Shown piece after piece: positions 25,705 to 34,838 of a stretch of 64,000 nucleotides of DNA. Below the pieces are notes generated by a model. The model worked only from the letters and a program-made list of their open reading frames with translations, was not told the origin of the DNA and searched no databases. Both the position numbers and the translations under genes were made by a program. This stretch comes from Wohlfahrtiimonas larvae. Lineage in GTDB: Bacteria > Pseudomonadota > Gammaproteobacteria > Cardiobacteriales > Wohlfahrtiimonadaceae. Location: positions 248,001-312,000 of the forward strand of contig NZ_BAABKE010000002.1 of NCBI RefSeq assembly GCF_039543665.1, in the 5' to 3' direction. Positions within the stretch are counted from its first letter, which is position 1; each line of letters begins with the position of its first letter.

Positions 25705-26793
25705 ATGAATCCATCGATTATCCATAAATTAGATCAGTTGATTGAGCGCCATCAAGAAGTGGGCGTGTTGCTATCTGAGCCAGATATTATCAGCGATCAA
25801 AACAAATTTCGTGAGCTATCACAAGAATATGCTCAGTTATCGCCTGTTGTGGATGAATTCACAGCATGGAAAACTAATGAATTTAATTTAACAGAAGCTA
25901 AAGACATGTTGGATAGTGGCGACGCTGAATTAAAAGAAATGGCAAAAGAAGAGTTGCCGTTATTACAAGCGCGCCAAGAAGAGTTAGAAAAGAATTTGCA
26001 GATTTTGTTATTACCAAAAGATCCTAACGATGATAGTAATATCTTCCTAGAAGTTCGTGCGGGTACAGGCGGTGATGAAGCTGCAATCTTTGCGGGTGAC
26101 TTATTTAATATGTATGCACGTTATGCTGAAGAGCGTCGTTGGCAGGTTGAAATTATCTCTGAAAACCGTGGTGAACATGGTGGCTTTAAAGAGATCATTG
26201 CACGCGTGATCGGTCATGGTGCATATTCCCGCTTGAAGTTTGAATCAGGCGCACATCGTGTTCAACGTGTGCCTGAAACAGAATCACAAGGCCGTGTGCA
26301 TACATCTGCTGCAACTGTTGCAATTTTACCAGAAGTACCTGAAACAGAGGTAGTGAATATTAATCCTGCTGATTTGAAAGTGGATACATTCCGTGCGTCA
26401 GGTGCAGGTGGTCAGCACGTTAACAAAACTGACTCAGCGATTCGTATCACACATTTACCAACAGGCACAGTAGTAGAATGTCAGGATGAGCGCTCGCAAC
26501 ATAAAAACCGTGCACGTGCAATGAGTTTATTGGCATCACGCTTGCTGGAAGCTGAGCGTGAAAAAGAGCAAAAAGCAATGAGTGACAGCCGTCGTAGCTT
26601 GGTTGGTTCAGGGGATCGCTCTGAACGTATCCGTACTTATAACTACCCGCAAGGTCGCATTACAGATCACCGTATCAACTTAACATTGTATAAGTTAGAA
26701 GATGTGACGGGCGGCGATTTGGATCAAGTGATCGAACCATTGATTCAAGAACACCAAGCAGATATGTTAGCTGCATTAAGTGAGCAATCATAA
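25705..26793 (+). CDS. prfA: Peptide chain release factor 1
   Basis: Terminates translation at UAA and UAG. 362 residues. The GGQ catalytic loop is in SGAGGQHVNKTDSAIRITH, and the codon-recognition loop is in HRVQRVPETESQGRVHTSA, where the P-x-T tripeptide reads PET. The downstream terminator at 26802 lies 9 bp after the stop. The usual partner prmC is not adjacent. Confidence 0.97.
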   Translation: MNPSIIHKLDQLIERHQEVGVLLSEPDIISDQNKFRELSQEYAQLSPVVDEFTAWKTNEFNLTEAKDMLDSGDAELKEMAKEELPLLQARQEELEKNLQILLLPKDPNDDSNIFLEVRAGTGGDEAAIFAGDLFNMYARYAEERRWQVEIISENRGEHGGFKEIIARVIGHGAYSRLKFESGAHRVQRVPETESQGRVHTSAATVAILPEVPETEVVNINPADLKVDTFRASGAGGQHVNKTDSAIRITHLPTGTVVECQDERSQHKNRARAMSLLASRLLEAEREKEQKAMSDSRRSLVGSGDRSERIRTYNYPQGRITDHRINLTLYKLEDVTGGDLDQVIEPLIQEHQADMLAALSEQS

Positions 26794-26801
26794 GTAGTTT
26801 G

Positions 26802-26823
26802 AAACCGCCTTTGGGCGGTTTTG
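26802..26823 (+). terminator. Terminator after prfA
   Basis: AAACCGCC (26802-26809) pairs with GGGCGGTTT (26813-26821), followed by a short T run. GC-rich stem in an AT-rich gap. Confidence 0.85.
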
Positions 26824-26867
26824 TGTTATATGGTTAGTAATATAATTATTAATGTATGAGGAATATT

Positions 26868-28718
26868 TTGAATAAGCAGCGTGCCCAATTAAAAATTTTA
26901 GCAACCACAGATCTTCATGCGCATGTAACCAATTATGATTACTACCGTGATGATGTTTTGGCAGATTTTGGTTTAATGGGTTTAGCTGATGTGATTCAAG
27001 ATATTCGAGCAAATTACCCCAATACATTATTAGTGGATAACGGTGATTTCCTACAAGGAAACCCGATTGGTAATTATCTGCGTGATTATTCATTAGAGAA
27101 CATGCATCCTATGGTGCGTATCATGAATGAGCTTAAATATGATGTGGGAACGCTGGGCAATCATGAATTTGATTTTGGTATCGAATTTTTAGAAAAAATG
27201 ATGAACGATATTCAATATCCAATTGTGAATGCCAATATCATCAATGGCCATAATAAACCTTGGATTCAGCCTTATGTGATTTTAGATAAAGCTATCATAT
27301 TGGATTCAGGTGAAGTTAAAACAATGAAAATTGGTGTGATTGGTGCTTTGCCACCGCAAGTGACAATGTGGAACCACAAAATTTTTGCGGACTATGCAAA
27401 AGATCATGAAGAGCTATATGTTGAAGATATTATAGAAACGATCACTTCAACAATTCCTAAAATAAAGGTAGAAGGAGCTGATTTAATCATCGTGTTGGCA
27501 CATTCAGGTTTTGCAACTCGCCCTTATGAATTGGGCGCTGAAAATGTGATCCAATTTTTAGCAGAAATTAAAGATATTGATGTAATCGTAGCAGGGCATG
27601 CACACAGCACTTTTCCAGATGATGAATATCATTTTGATCTACCAATTGTAATGGCTGGTTCCTTTGGGCAATATCTTGGTGTGATTGATTTTGATTTGGA
27701 ATATTGTGATCAGAAGTGGGGTATTATTCAAGGCTCAGCATCACTGATAGAGAATCAACAGCGTGAGCAATTTCAATCGCTATTATTTCGCCTCATAGAA
27801 CCTGCACATGAATTAGCTAAAGAGCGGATGAATGCACCGATTGGAGAAAATCAAACGCTATTTTCAAGCTCATTGTCTTTAATTCAAGATGATGCTTGTA
27901 CGCAATTAGTTGCAGATGCTCAACTTTGGTATGCCAAACAGTTATTGCACGAATTGGGTCAAGCTGAATATTCTGATTTGCCACTATTAAGCGCTGTGCC
28001 TGCTTTTAAAGTGGGAGGGCGAAAGAATGCACCTTATGATTTTACTTGGATCGAAAAAGGCGTATTCACTTTCAAAAATGTTGCAGATCTCTATCCTTTT
28101 AATAATCAATTGGCGTTGATCAAAGTCACAGGGAAAGAGTTAAAAGAATGGTTGGAATGCGCTAACAGCATTTATCATCAAATTCATGAGCACAATGAAG
28201 AACAATATTTGATTAATTGGGAAAGTCATCGAGGGTATAATCGAGATGTGATTAAGGGAGGCTTAAGTTATCGGGTTGATGCTAGGCATCCTCGCCGTTA
28301 TAACGGTGATTGTATGCTTATTAACCCTGATAGTGAGCGGATTTTTGATTTAACGTACAAAGGTGAGCCAGTTTTGAGTGATGCTGAGTTTATGTTGGCA
28401 ACGAATCAGTATCGTGCTTATTCAGGCAAATTTCCCGGCAGTGGAGAAGCGAAGGTAGTAGCGCTTTCCTCTGATGAAATACCTGCAATTATTGAACTAT
28501 ACTTACAAAATATTGTGCAAGGTTCTGGTGTAGTTAATGTAGTGGCTGAGCGAAATTGGTCTTTATTTATGGGTAAAGCTAATAATGTGATTTATGAAAC
28601 ATCGCCAACGTCGCAAGACTTCGATTATATTATTGGAAATAACCCTAAAGTTACATTTAGTGGTCTGTATGACGCACAAAAGTTTGCTTTGTATAAAATA
28701 CGGTCATATATTTTGTAA
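26868..28718 (+). CDS. CpdB-like 2',3'-cyclic nucleotidase/3'-nucleotidase without signal peptide
   Basis: About 616 residues of the 5'-nucleotidase/CpdB superfamily. The metallophosphoesterase domain carries ATTDLHAH, DNGDFLQGNP, GNHEFDFG, LAHSG and GHAHS as dimetal ligands. A C-terminal substrate-specificity domain follows (about 330-600). E. coli CpdB is periplasmic and starts with a signal peptide; here the first residues are NKQRAQLKILATTDLH with no hydrophobic segment. The prfA terminator ends only 45 bp upstream, leaving no room for one. TTG 26868 has TGAGGA 6 nt upstream and is preferred over ATG 26856, which has none. The protein may act in the cytoplasm or be only a relative of CpdB. 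Confidence 0.88.
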   Translation: MNKQRAQLKILATTDLHAHVTNYDYYRDDVLADFGLMGLADVIQDIRANYPNTLLVDNGDFLQGNPIGNYLRDYSLENMHPMVRIMNELKYDVGTLGNHEFDFGIEFLEKMMNDIQYPIVNANIINGHNKPWIQPYVILDKAIILDSGEVKTMKIGVIGALPPQVTMWNHKIFADYAKDHEELYVEDIIETITSTIPKIKVEGADLIIVLAHSGFATRPYELGAENVIQFLAEIKDIDVIVAGHAHSTFPDDEYHFDLPIVMAGSFGQYLGVIDFDLEYCDQKWGIIQGSASLIENQQREQFQSLLFRLIEPAHELAKERMNAPIGENQTLFSSSLSLIQDDACTQLVADAQLWYAKQLLHELGQAEYSDLPLLSAVPAFKVGGRKNAPYDFTWIEKGVFTFKNVADLYPFNNQLALIKVTGKELKEWLECANSIYHQIHEHNEEQYLINWESHRGYNRDVIKGGLSYRVDARHPRRYNGDCMLINPDSERIFDLTYKGEPVLSDAEFMLATNQYRAYSGKFPGSGEAKVVALSSDEIPAIIELYLQNIVQGSGVVNVVAERNWSLFMGKANNVIYETSPTSQDFDYIIGNNPKVTFSGLYDAQKFALYKIRSYIL

Positions 28719-29188
28719 TTATGTACTATTATTCATGTAAGGCTAATTTTTTTGACTTGGCTCAAAGTGCATATATGGAAAGCTGTTAATATAATAGAAT
28801 TATATGTATAAATTTTAGACAAAAATATATTGTTGATTATTAGTTAAAAATATGAATAAAAGGTAGCTGATTATTAGAATATTCCTATGTAAATTTACAT
28901 AGATTAAATATTGAATAAAAATATAATAAAAACAAAGAGAAATAAGTATATTTTAATAGTCTAATTGTTAATCAATGTATTCTGATTGTATGCATTTTAT
29001 GCTAAATGTAATATTTTGAAACTGAATGAAAGCTGAAATGTATAAGTTATTTTTACATCAATATTTTTAGATCATTATAAAAATTATAAATCAATCTCAT
29101 AAATGTTTTTTATTTTGACTGCTATTTTATTGGCTATATTATGCCTCGCAGAAACAATGATTTAATATAAGTATTAAAAGGTTTGCCA
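28719..29188. promoter_or_regulatory. Gap upstream of the rpoS-like gene: palindrome and sigma-70 promoter
   Basis: 470 bp, very AT-rich, with no gene recognised. It contains an 18-bp perfect palindrome CTATGTAAATTTACATAG (28885-28902) and a good promoter: TTGACT (29115-29120), 16-nt spacer, TATTAT (29137-29142). Transcription would begin near 29149, giving a leader of about 40 nt before the ATG. No long structured leader like that of E. coli rpoS is seen downstream of this promoter. Confidence 0.55.
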
Positions 29189-30124
29189 ATGAATAAGCAG
29201 GGGTTAGATTGCGATTTTGATAATGAGATTGTGCCACATGATCAAGTCAATAATGTTGAAGAGTTTTCAAGTATTATTACTAGTCATGATAAGCGCAGTA
29301 ATATAGATGTTTCAGATTCTTTAAGTATGTACTTTAGTGAATTAGCAAGTAATAAGTTGCTGACGGCAGATGAGGAAAAACAGCTCGCTTATTTAGTAAA
29401 ACAAGGCGATGAAAAAGCACGTCAGAAAATGATTGAAAGTAATTTGCGATTAGTCATTGCTGTTGCTAAGCGTTATAGCAATAGAGATGTGGCATTATCT
29501 GATTTAGTCTCTGAAGGTAATCTCGGCTTGATGCAAGCAGTAGAAAAATTTGATCCTGAAATGAATTATAGATTTTCAACATATGCAGTTTGGTGGATTC
29601 GCCATGCTATTGAGCGAGATATTATGAATACGGGACGGGCAGTGCGTTTGCCGATTCATTTACATAAAGCAATCAATAGAGTACTGAAAGTACAACGTGA
29701 ATTGTCATCAACATTGAATAGAGAGCCAACACATGCTGAGTTGGCAGAAGCTTGTAATAAGTCGATCGCTGAAGTTGAAGAGTTATTGTTAGATAATGAG
29801 ATGATTTTATCACTAGATATGGAAGTGAATGAAGATCAAGGCTCATTATTGGATATGTTGTCCAGTGAAAATCGTACGGATAATGCTTTGGGGATGATGG
29901 AAGAGGACTCTTTATTAAATACCCTAGATCAAGGTTTACGTATTTTAGATCATGAAGCTAGAGCGGTAATTGTGGAGCGTTTTGGTTTACGAGATGATGT
30001 GGCGAAAACTTATGCTGAAGTTGGTAACTTATTAAATATGACCAGTGAAAAAGTGCGTAGAGTTCAGATGAAAGCATTGAAAGAGATTAGAGAGTATTTG
30101 ATTAAACAATACGAAGTTTGTTAA
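29189..30124 (+). CDS. rpoS: RpoS-like group 2 sigma factor
   Basis: A 311-residue sigma-70 family factor. It has region 1.2 (SDSLSMYFSELASNKLLTADEEKQLA), region 2 (NLRLVIAVAKRYSNRDVALSDLVSEGNLGLMQAVEKFDPE, FSTYAVWWIRHAIER), region 3, and region 4 (DHEARAVIVERFGLRDD, AEVGNLLNMTSEKVRRVQ). The RYSNRDVALSDLVSEGN and RAVRLPIHL stretches fit RpoD/RpoS-type factors and not RpoH, whose region 2 differs. The length is close to RpoS (330 aa), and it lacks the long RpoD spacer. ATG 29189 has AAAGG at proper spacing; the TTG at 29183 is rejected. No nlpD neighbour is present. Confidence 0.8.
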   Translation: MNKQGLDCDFDNEIVPHDQVNNVEEFSSIITSHDKRSNIDVSDSLSMYFSELASNKLLTADEEKQLAYLVKQGDEKARQKMIESNLRLVIAVAKRYSNRDVALSDLVSEGNLGLMQAVEKFDPEMNYRFSTYAVWWIRHAIERDIMNTGRAVRLPIHLHKAINRVLKVQRELSSTLNREPTHAELAEACNKSIAEVEELLLDNEMILSLDMEVNEDQGSLLDMLSSENRTDNALGMMEEDSLLNTLDQGLRILDHEARAVIVERFGLRDDVAKTYAEVGNLLNMTSEKVRRVQMKALKEIREYLIKQYEVC

Positions 30125-30131
30125 TGATTAT

Positions 30132-30158
30132 AAAAAAGTCCCTATGATAGGGACTTTT
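30132..30158. terminator. Bidirectional terminator between rpoS and uspA
   Basis: AAAAGTCCCTAT (30134-30145) pairs with ATAGGGACTTTT (30146-30157 region) around a tiny loop, with A and T runs on each side. It serves the convergent genes. Confidence 0.9.
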
Positions 30159-30179
30159 ATGATTAAATTGGTGTGATGA

Positions 30180-30599
30180 TTATTTTACTAATAATACTGG
30201 CATGGTTGCTTTTTGTACAACTTCATTGCTGACGCCACCCAATACAAATTTCTGTACAGCATTTAGGCCACGACTTCCGATAACAATAATATCTGCATCA
30301 GTTGTATTGGCATGTTGAATAATGGTTGGAGAAGCTTCGCCTGTTACAATAGAAACTTTATTTTTAATACCAGCATCGTTCAAGATTTTTTCAACTGGGC
30401 TAATGCGAGCTTGTCTAGCTTTATCTTGTTCTTCTTTAGAAGGTTCTAATAAAATTTCACGTGCAGTTTTAGGTGGAACATTCACATAAAGAATATCAAC
30501 GATTGCATCTGATTCAATTTTTGCTAGTTTTGTTGCTTCTTCTGTTGCACGTAAAGAGTTTTCAGAACCATCAACAGCCAATAGGATTTTTTTATACAT
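30180..30599 (-). CDS. Universal stress protein UspA family
   Basis: A 139-residue single-domain Usp. It begins KKILLAVDGSENSLRA and ends with the nucleotide-binding loop GSRGLNAVQKFVLGGVSNEVVQ, the G-2x-G-9x-G-S/N pattern of ATP-binding members, then MPVLLVK. GGAGAGC precedes the ATG. It converges on the rpoS-like gene. It is cytoplasmic; the stress role is inferred from family. Confidence 0.92.
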   Translation of the reverse strand: MYKKILLAVDGSENSLRATEEATKLAKIESDAIVDILYVNVPPKTAREILLEPSKEEQDKARQARISPVEKILNDAGIKNKVSIVTGEASPTIIQHANTTDADIIVIGSRGLNAVQKFVLGGVSNEVVQKATMPVLLVK

Positions 30600-30730
30600 G
30601 TGCTCTCCTTTTAGATTAAATATACTTACTTCGGTTGTGTCTTATTAGTATAGGATATTACCATTAAAATGTCCTTGATAATAGGCATATCAACTCTTTC
30701 TTATTTAATGAATTTTTTCTAATACCTAAG

Positions 30731-30760
30731 AAAAAAGCTTCGCAGTGCGAAGCTTTTGTG
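30731..30760 (-). terminator. Terminator after gapA
   Basis: AAAAGCTTCGCA / TGCGAAGCTTTT (30733-30757), a perfect 12-bp stem. On the minus strand it is followed by six Ts. It lies 24 bp beyond the gapA stop. Confidence 0.9.
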
Positions 30761-30782
30761 TTACAGGTTTATATATCAAACA

Positions 30783-31778
30783 TTACTTAGAAATATGAGC
30801 AACTAAGTCCAATACTTTTGCTGAATAACCGATTTCGTTATCATACCAAGCAACAACTTTTACGAACTTATCAGTTAAAGCAATACCAGCTTTTGCATCA
30901 AATACAGATGTACAAGTTTCACCCAAGAAATCTGTAGAAACTACTGCATCTTCCGTGTAACCTAAAATGCCTTTCAAAGTACCTTCTGATTCTGCTTTCA
31001 TTTTTTCACAGATTTCAGCATAAGTTGCAGGTTTTGCTAAGTTTACTGTTAAGTCAACGACTGAAACGTCTGGTGTAGGTACGCGGAACGACATACCAGT
31101 CAATTTACCATTCAATTCAGGGATTACTTTACCTACTGCTTTAGCAGCGCCTGTTGATGATGGAATGATGTTTTGAGCAGCACCACGACCACCGCGCCAA
31201 TCTTTAGCAGATGGAGCATCCACAGTTTTTTGTGTGGCAGTTGTTGCGTGAACTGTTGTCATCAAACCTTCAGTGATGCCCCAGTTGTCATTCAATACTT
31301 TAGCAATTGGTGCCAAGCAGTTTGTTGTACATGATGCATTAGAAACGATATCTTGACCAGCATAAGTTTCGTGGTTAACACCCATAACAAACATTGGTGT
31401 GTCATCTTTAGAAGGGCCTGTTAATACAACTTTTTTAGCGCCTGCAGTGATGTGTTTACGTGCAGTTTCGTCAGTTAAGAAAATACCTGTACCTTCTACA
31501 ACAACGTCAACATTGATTGCGCCCCAGTTCAAGTTTGCAGGATCTCTTTCTGCTGTTGTGCGAATGGCTTTGCCATTAACGATCAATTGACCATCTTTAA
31601 CTTCAACTGTGCCTTTGAAACGGCCGTGAGTTGAATCGTATTTCAACATATATGCCATATAATCAACATCGATTAAGTCATTAATACCAACAACTTCGAT
31701 ATCATTACGCTCAAGTGCTAAGCGCATCACAAAACGACCAATACGTCCAAATCCATTAATTCCAACACGAATAGCCAT
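30783..31778 (-). CDS. gapA: Glyceraldehyde-3-phosphate dehydrogenase, type I
   Basis: Glycolytic oxidation of glyceraldehyde-3-phosphate with NAD+ and phosphate. 331 residues. It has NAD-binding GINGFGRIGR at the start, catalytic Cys in SNASCTTNCLAP near residue 150, and NDNWG and WYDNEIGYS motifs. Two adjacent ATGs (31781, 31778) follow AAGGAGA; the second has the better spacing. Monocistronic-looking, with its own terminator. Confidence 0.97.
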   Translation of the reverse strand: MAIRVGINGFGRIGRFVMRLALERNDIEVVGINDLIDVDYMAYMLKYDSTHGRFKGTVEVKDGQLIVNGKAIRTTAERDPANLNWGAINVDVVVEGTGIFLTDETARKHITAGAKKVVLTGPSKDDTPMFVMGVNHETYAGQDIVSNASCTTNCLAPIAKVLNDNWGITEGLMTTVHATTATQKTVDAPSAKDWRGGRGAAQNIIPSSTGAAKAVGKVIPELNGKLTGMSFRVPTPDVSVVDLTVNLAKPATYAEICEKMKAESEGTLKGILGYTEDAVVSTDFLGETCTSVFDAKAGIALTDKFVKVVAWYDNEIGYSAKVLDLVAHISK

Positions 31779-31883
31779 CATTTTCTCCTTGATTATTTAA
31801 TGGGCATTTACACTATAATTAATGGCTATATTACTATAGCCAGAAAATATTAAATTGAATTATCTCATTTATTGATTAAATAA

Positions 31884-33377
31884 TTAGGCTTTGCTTTGTT
31901 TGACAATATAATCAAGCAATAAACCAACAGGGCGACCTGTTGCACCTTTATTTGCACCTGCTGAATTCCATGCTGTGCCTGCAATATCTAAATGTGCCCA
32001 TGCATATTTCTCAGTGAAACGAGATAGGAAGCATGCTGCTGTGATTGAACCGCCCGCACGACCCGCACCAATATTAGCAATGTCTGCAAATGGGCTGTCT
32101 AATTGTGATTGATATTCATCCCAGATAGGTAATTGCCATACGCGATCAGATGTTGCTTGACTGCTTTCGATGATTTGGTCGGCTAACTCTTGGTTATTTG
32201 CAAATAAGCCTGTAGGAATGTGACCCAATGCAACAATGATTGCACCTGTTAAAGTTGCAACATTGATGACAGCTTTAGGCTCATATTGTTCTGCATAAGT
32301 TAACGCATCACATAGAATTAAACGACCTTCAGCATCAGTGTTTAAAATTTCGATGGTTTTGCCAGACATTGATGTCACAACATCGCCAGGTTTAATGGCT
32401 GAGCCAGATGGCATATTTTCAACAGCAGGAATCAATGCAACAACATTGATTGGTAATTGTAATTCAGCAATAGATTGCATTGTGCCTAATACAGTTGCGG
32501 CACCACACATATCATATTTCATTTCATCCATGCCGGCGCCCGGTTTTAATGAAATACCGCCTGAATCAAAGGTTACCCCTTTACCCACTAAAACAATTGG
32601 CGCAGCTTCGCGATCTTCCGCGCCTTGATATTCCAAGATAATAAAGTTTGGTGCTTCTACGCTACCTTGTGAAACAGCTACAATTGCACCCATACCTTGG
32701 CGTTTAATCGCGCTATCATTAAGAATTTTGCAATATAGATTATCATATTTACGTGCTAAATTATCAGCAACATCAGATAAGTCTGTTGGTGTTAGATGGT
32801 TAGCTGGTGTATTACCTAAATCTTTAGCAAGGTCGATACCTTTTTCAAGAGCTAAGCCATATGTAAATGCGCTTTTGACCTCATCAGTAATGGTTGAAAC
32901 ATTAATGTTATAAGTTTGCGCATGCTGTTCATCTTTTTTGCTTTTATAATCATTAAAAGTATAAGTTGCATGGCTAATTGTTTCGATGATTTTAGGAATC
33001 GAATAAGTTTTTTTACCGCAGTTACTTAAAATTGAAAATGTGATGTTTGTTGCAGGTGTTTTTTTTGCCCATAAAGTAGCTGTTTCTACTGCTTTAGCAA
33101 CGCTTTCGATGGATGCTTTGTCGCGTGCGCCAAACCCCACCATTACTAAGTAACGCGCTTTTAAATTGACAGGTTTGAAAATAGGGAAGATTGAACCTGT
33201 TTTACCTGTGATTTCGCCAGAATCTAATAAAGCTTGTAATTCACCATTCATAATTGCATCAAGTGCTTTTGCATCTGGTGATAACTCTTCTTCGTAGCAG
33301 TTAACAACTAAAATATCAGTATCTAGCGATTGAATTTCATCACTACTTAATTGATATGAAACTGGTTGAATTTTCAT
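31884..33377 (-). CDS. pepA: Cytosol (leucyl) aminopeptidase PepA
   Basis: A 497-residue M17 dizinc exopeptidase removing N-terminal residues from peptides; the E. coli protein also binds DNA at cer and carAB. Metal and catalytic motifs are GKGVTFDSGGISLKPG, DMCGAATVLG and the NTDAEGRLIL signature. AGGAAGGA lies before the ATG. It follows miaB by 30 bp and is probably cotranscribed. The common pepA-holC linkage is broken here; holC is at 50.2 kb. Confidence 0.97.
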   Translation of the reverse strand: MKIQPVSYQLSSDEIQSLDTDILVVNCYEEELSPDAKALDAIMNGELQALLDSGEITGKTGSIFPIFKPVNLKARYLVMVGFGARDKASIESVAKAVETATLWAKKTPATNITFSILSNCGKKTYSIPKIIETISHATYTFNDYKSKKDEQHAQTYNINVSTITDEVKSAFTYGLALEKGIDLAKDLGNTPANHLTPTDLSDVADNLARKYDNLYCKILNDSAIKRQGMGAIVAVSQGSVEAPNFIILEYQGAEDREAAPIVLVGKGVTFDSGGISLKPGAGMDEMKYDMCGAATVLGTMQSIAELQLPINVVALIPAVENMPSGSAIKPGDVVTSMSGKTIEILNTDAEGRLILCDALTYAEQYEPKAVINVATLTGAIIVALGHIPTGLFANNQELADQIIESSQATSDRVWQLPIWDEYQSQLDSPFADIANIGAGRAGGSITAACFLSRFTEKYAWAHLDIAGTAWNSAGANKGATGRPVGLLLDYIVKQSKA

Positions 33378-33407
33378 GAATATCCTTCCTATATTTTTAT
33401 CAATGGG

Positions 33408-34757
33408 TTACTCTAAAACTAAACGACCACGTAAAGAATTTGGCAATGCTTCTGTAATAACAACATTACAGAATTGCCCAATTAACTCTTCTGGGCCTTC
33501 AAAGTTTACAACGCGGTTATTTTCAGTGCGGCCTGCTAAAATTTTTGGATCATTTCTGGAAGGGCGACTCACTAAGATTCTCTGTGTTGTGCCGACCATG
33601 CTTTCAGAAATTGCATTGACTTGGGATGTAATTTGCGCTTGTAAACGTGCTAAGCGTTCTTTCTTTTCCTCCATGGATACATTATCTGGTAAAGATGCTG
33701 CCGGTGTACCTGGACGTGGAGAATATATGAAGCTAAATGACATGTCGTAATTTAATTCTTTCACTAAATCCATTGTTCTTTCGAAATCTTCAGCAGTTTC
33801 GCCAGGGAAACCAACGATGATATCAGTTGATAATGAAATATCAGGACGAACTTTTTGTAATTTACGAATTTTTGATTTGTATTCAAGTGCGGTGTGATTA
33901 CGCTTCATCGCCATCAAAATTTTATCTGAGCCTGATTGAATCGGTAAATGTAAATGAGAAACTAGTTCGGGTACACGTCCATAAACTTCAATCAAACGAT
34001 CAGAAAATGCGATAGGGTGAGAGGTGGTGAAACGGATGCGCTCAATGCCTTCTACTTTTGCCACATATTCGATCAATAGGGCTAAGTCACAGATGGATTC
34101 ATCAGGCATTTCACCTTGGTAATCATTCACATTTTGACCCAAAAGATTGATCTCTTTTACGCCTTGTTCTGCTAATAATGAAATTTCACCAATGACATCT
34201 AGCACAGGGCGAGAAATTTCTTCACCACGTGTATAAGGTACAATACAGAATGAACAATATTTATTACAGCCTTCCATAATAGAAACAAATGCTGAAGGCC
34301 CTTCTGCGCGCGGCTCGGGCAAATGGTCAAATTTTTCAATTTCAGGGAAGGTGACATCCACTTGTGCTCCGTTGCCTTTCCAAACATCATTCAGCATTTT
34401 TGGTAAGCGGTGTAATGTTTGTGGGCCAAAGACAATGTCAACATAAGGTGCGCGTTTGCGGATTAGTTCACCTTCTTGGCTAGCAACACAACCGCCTACA
34501 CAGATAACAATATTAGGATTGACAGCTTTGAGTTCGCGCCAACGGCCTAATTCTGAGAATACTTTTTCTTGTGCTTTTTCACGAATAGAACAAGTGTTTA
34601 AAATGATGACATCTGCATTTTGTACGTCATCAGTTTTTTCTAATTGACAGAATACTTTTAAGCTATCTGCCATTTTGTTTGAGTCATACTCATTCATTTG
34701 GCAGCCTTGCGTTTGTATGTAGAAAGTTTTAGAAGGGGATAATTCGGTGGTTGTCAT
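33408..34757 (-). CDS. miaB: tRNA-2-methylthio-N6-dimethylallyladenosine synthase MiaB
   Basis: A radical-SAM methylthiotransferase modifying A37 of tRNA. 449 residues. The N-terminal UPF0004 domain has YIQTQGCQMNEYDS. The radical SAM cluster CNKYCSFC is near residue 160. A C-terminal TRAM-like segment is present (QRILVSRPSRNDPKILAGRTENNRVV). ATG 34757 is preferred; the TTG nine bases upstream has no better ribosome-binding site. It is divergent from the DUF1963 gene. Confidence 0.95.
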   Translation of the reverse strand: MTTTELSPSKTFYIQTQGCQMNEYDSNKMADSLKVFCQLEKTDDVQNADVIILNTCSIREKAQEKVFSELGRWRELKAVNPNIVICVGGCVASQEGELIRKRAPYVDIVFGPQTLHRLPKMLNDVWKGNGAQVDVTFPEIEKFDHLPEPRAEGPSAFVSIMEGCNKYCSFCIVPYTRGEEISRPVLDVIGEISLLAEQGVKEINLLGQNVNDYQGEMPDESICDLALLIEYVAKVEGIERIRFTTSHPIAFSDRLIEVYGRVPELVSHLHLPIQSGSDKILMAMKRNHTALEYKSKIRKLQKVRPDISLSTDIIVGFPGETAEDFERTMDLVKELNYDMSFSFIYSPRPGTPAASLPDNVSMEEKKERLARLQAQITSQVNAISESMVGTTQRILVSRPSRNDPKILAGRTENNRVVNFEGPEELIGQFCNVVITEALPNSLRGRLVLE

Positions 34758-34838
34758 AAAATTCAAATAATAAAAACTTGTGAGTTAAATAACGTGAATT
34801 CTACACGGTTTTCAGAAAAAATTCTGAAAGAAATAATT

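Noticed and set aside
29189..30124. Annotation as heat-shock sigma factor RpoH
   Set aside because: Region 2 and the RAVRLPIHL segment match RpoD/RpoS-type factors; RpoH has a distinct region 2 and its own RpoH box.
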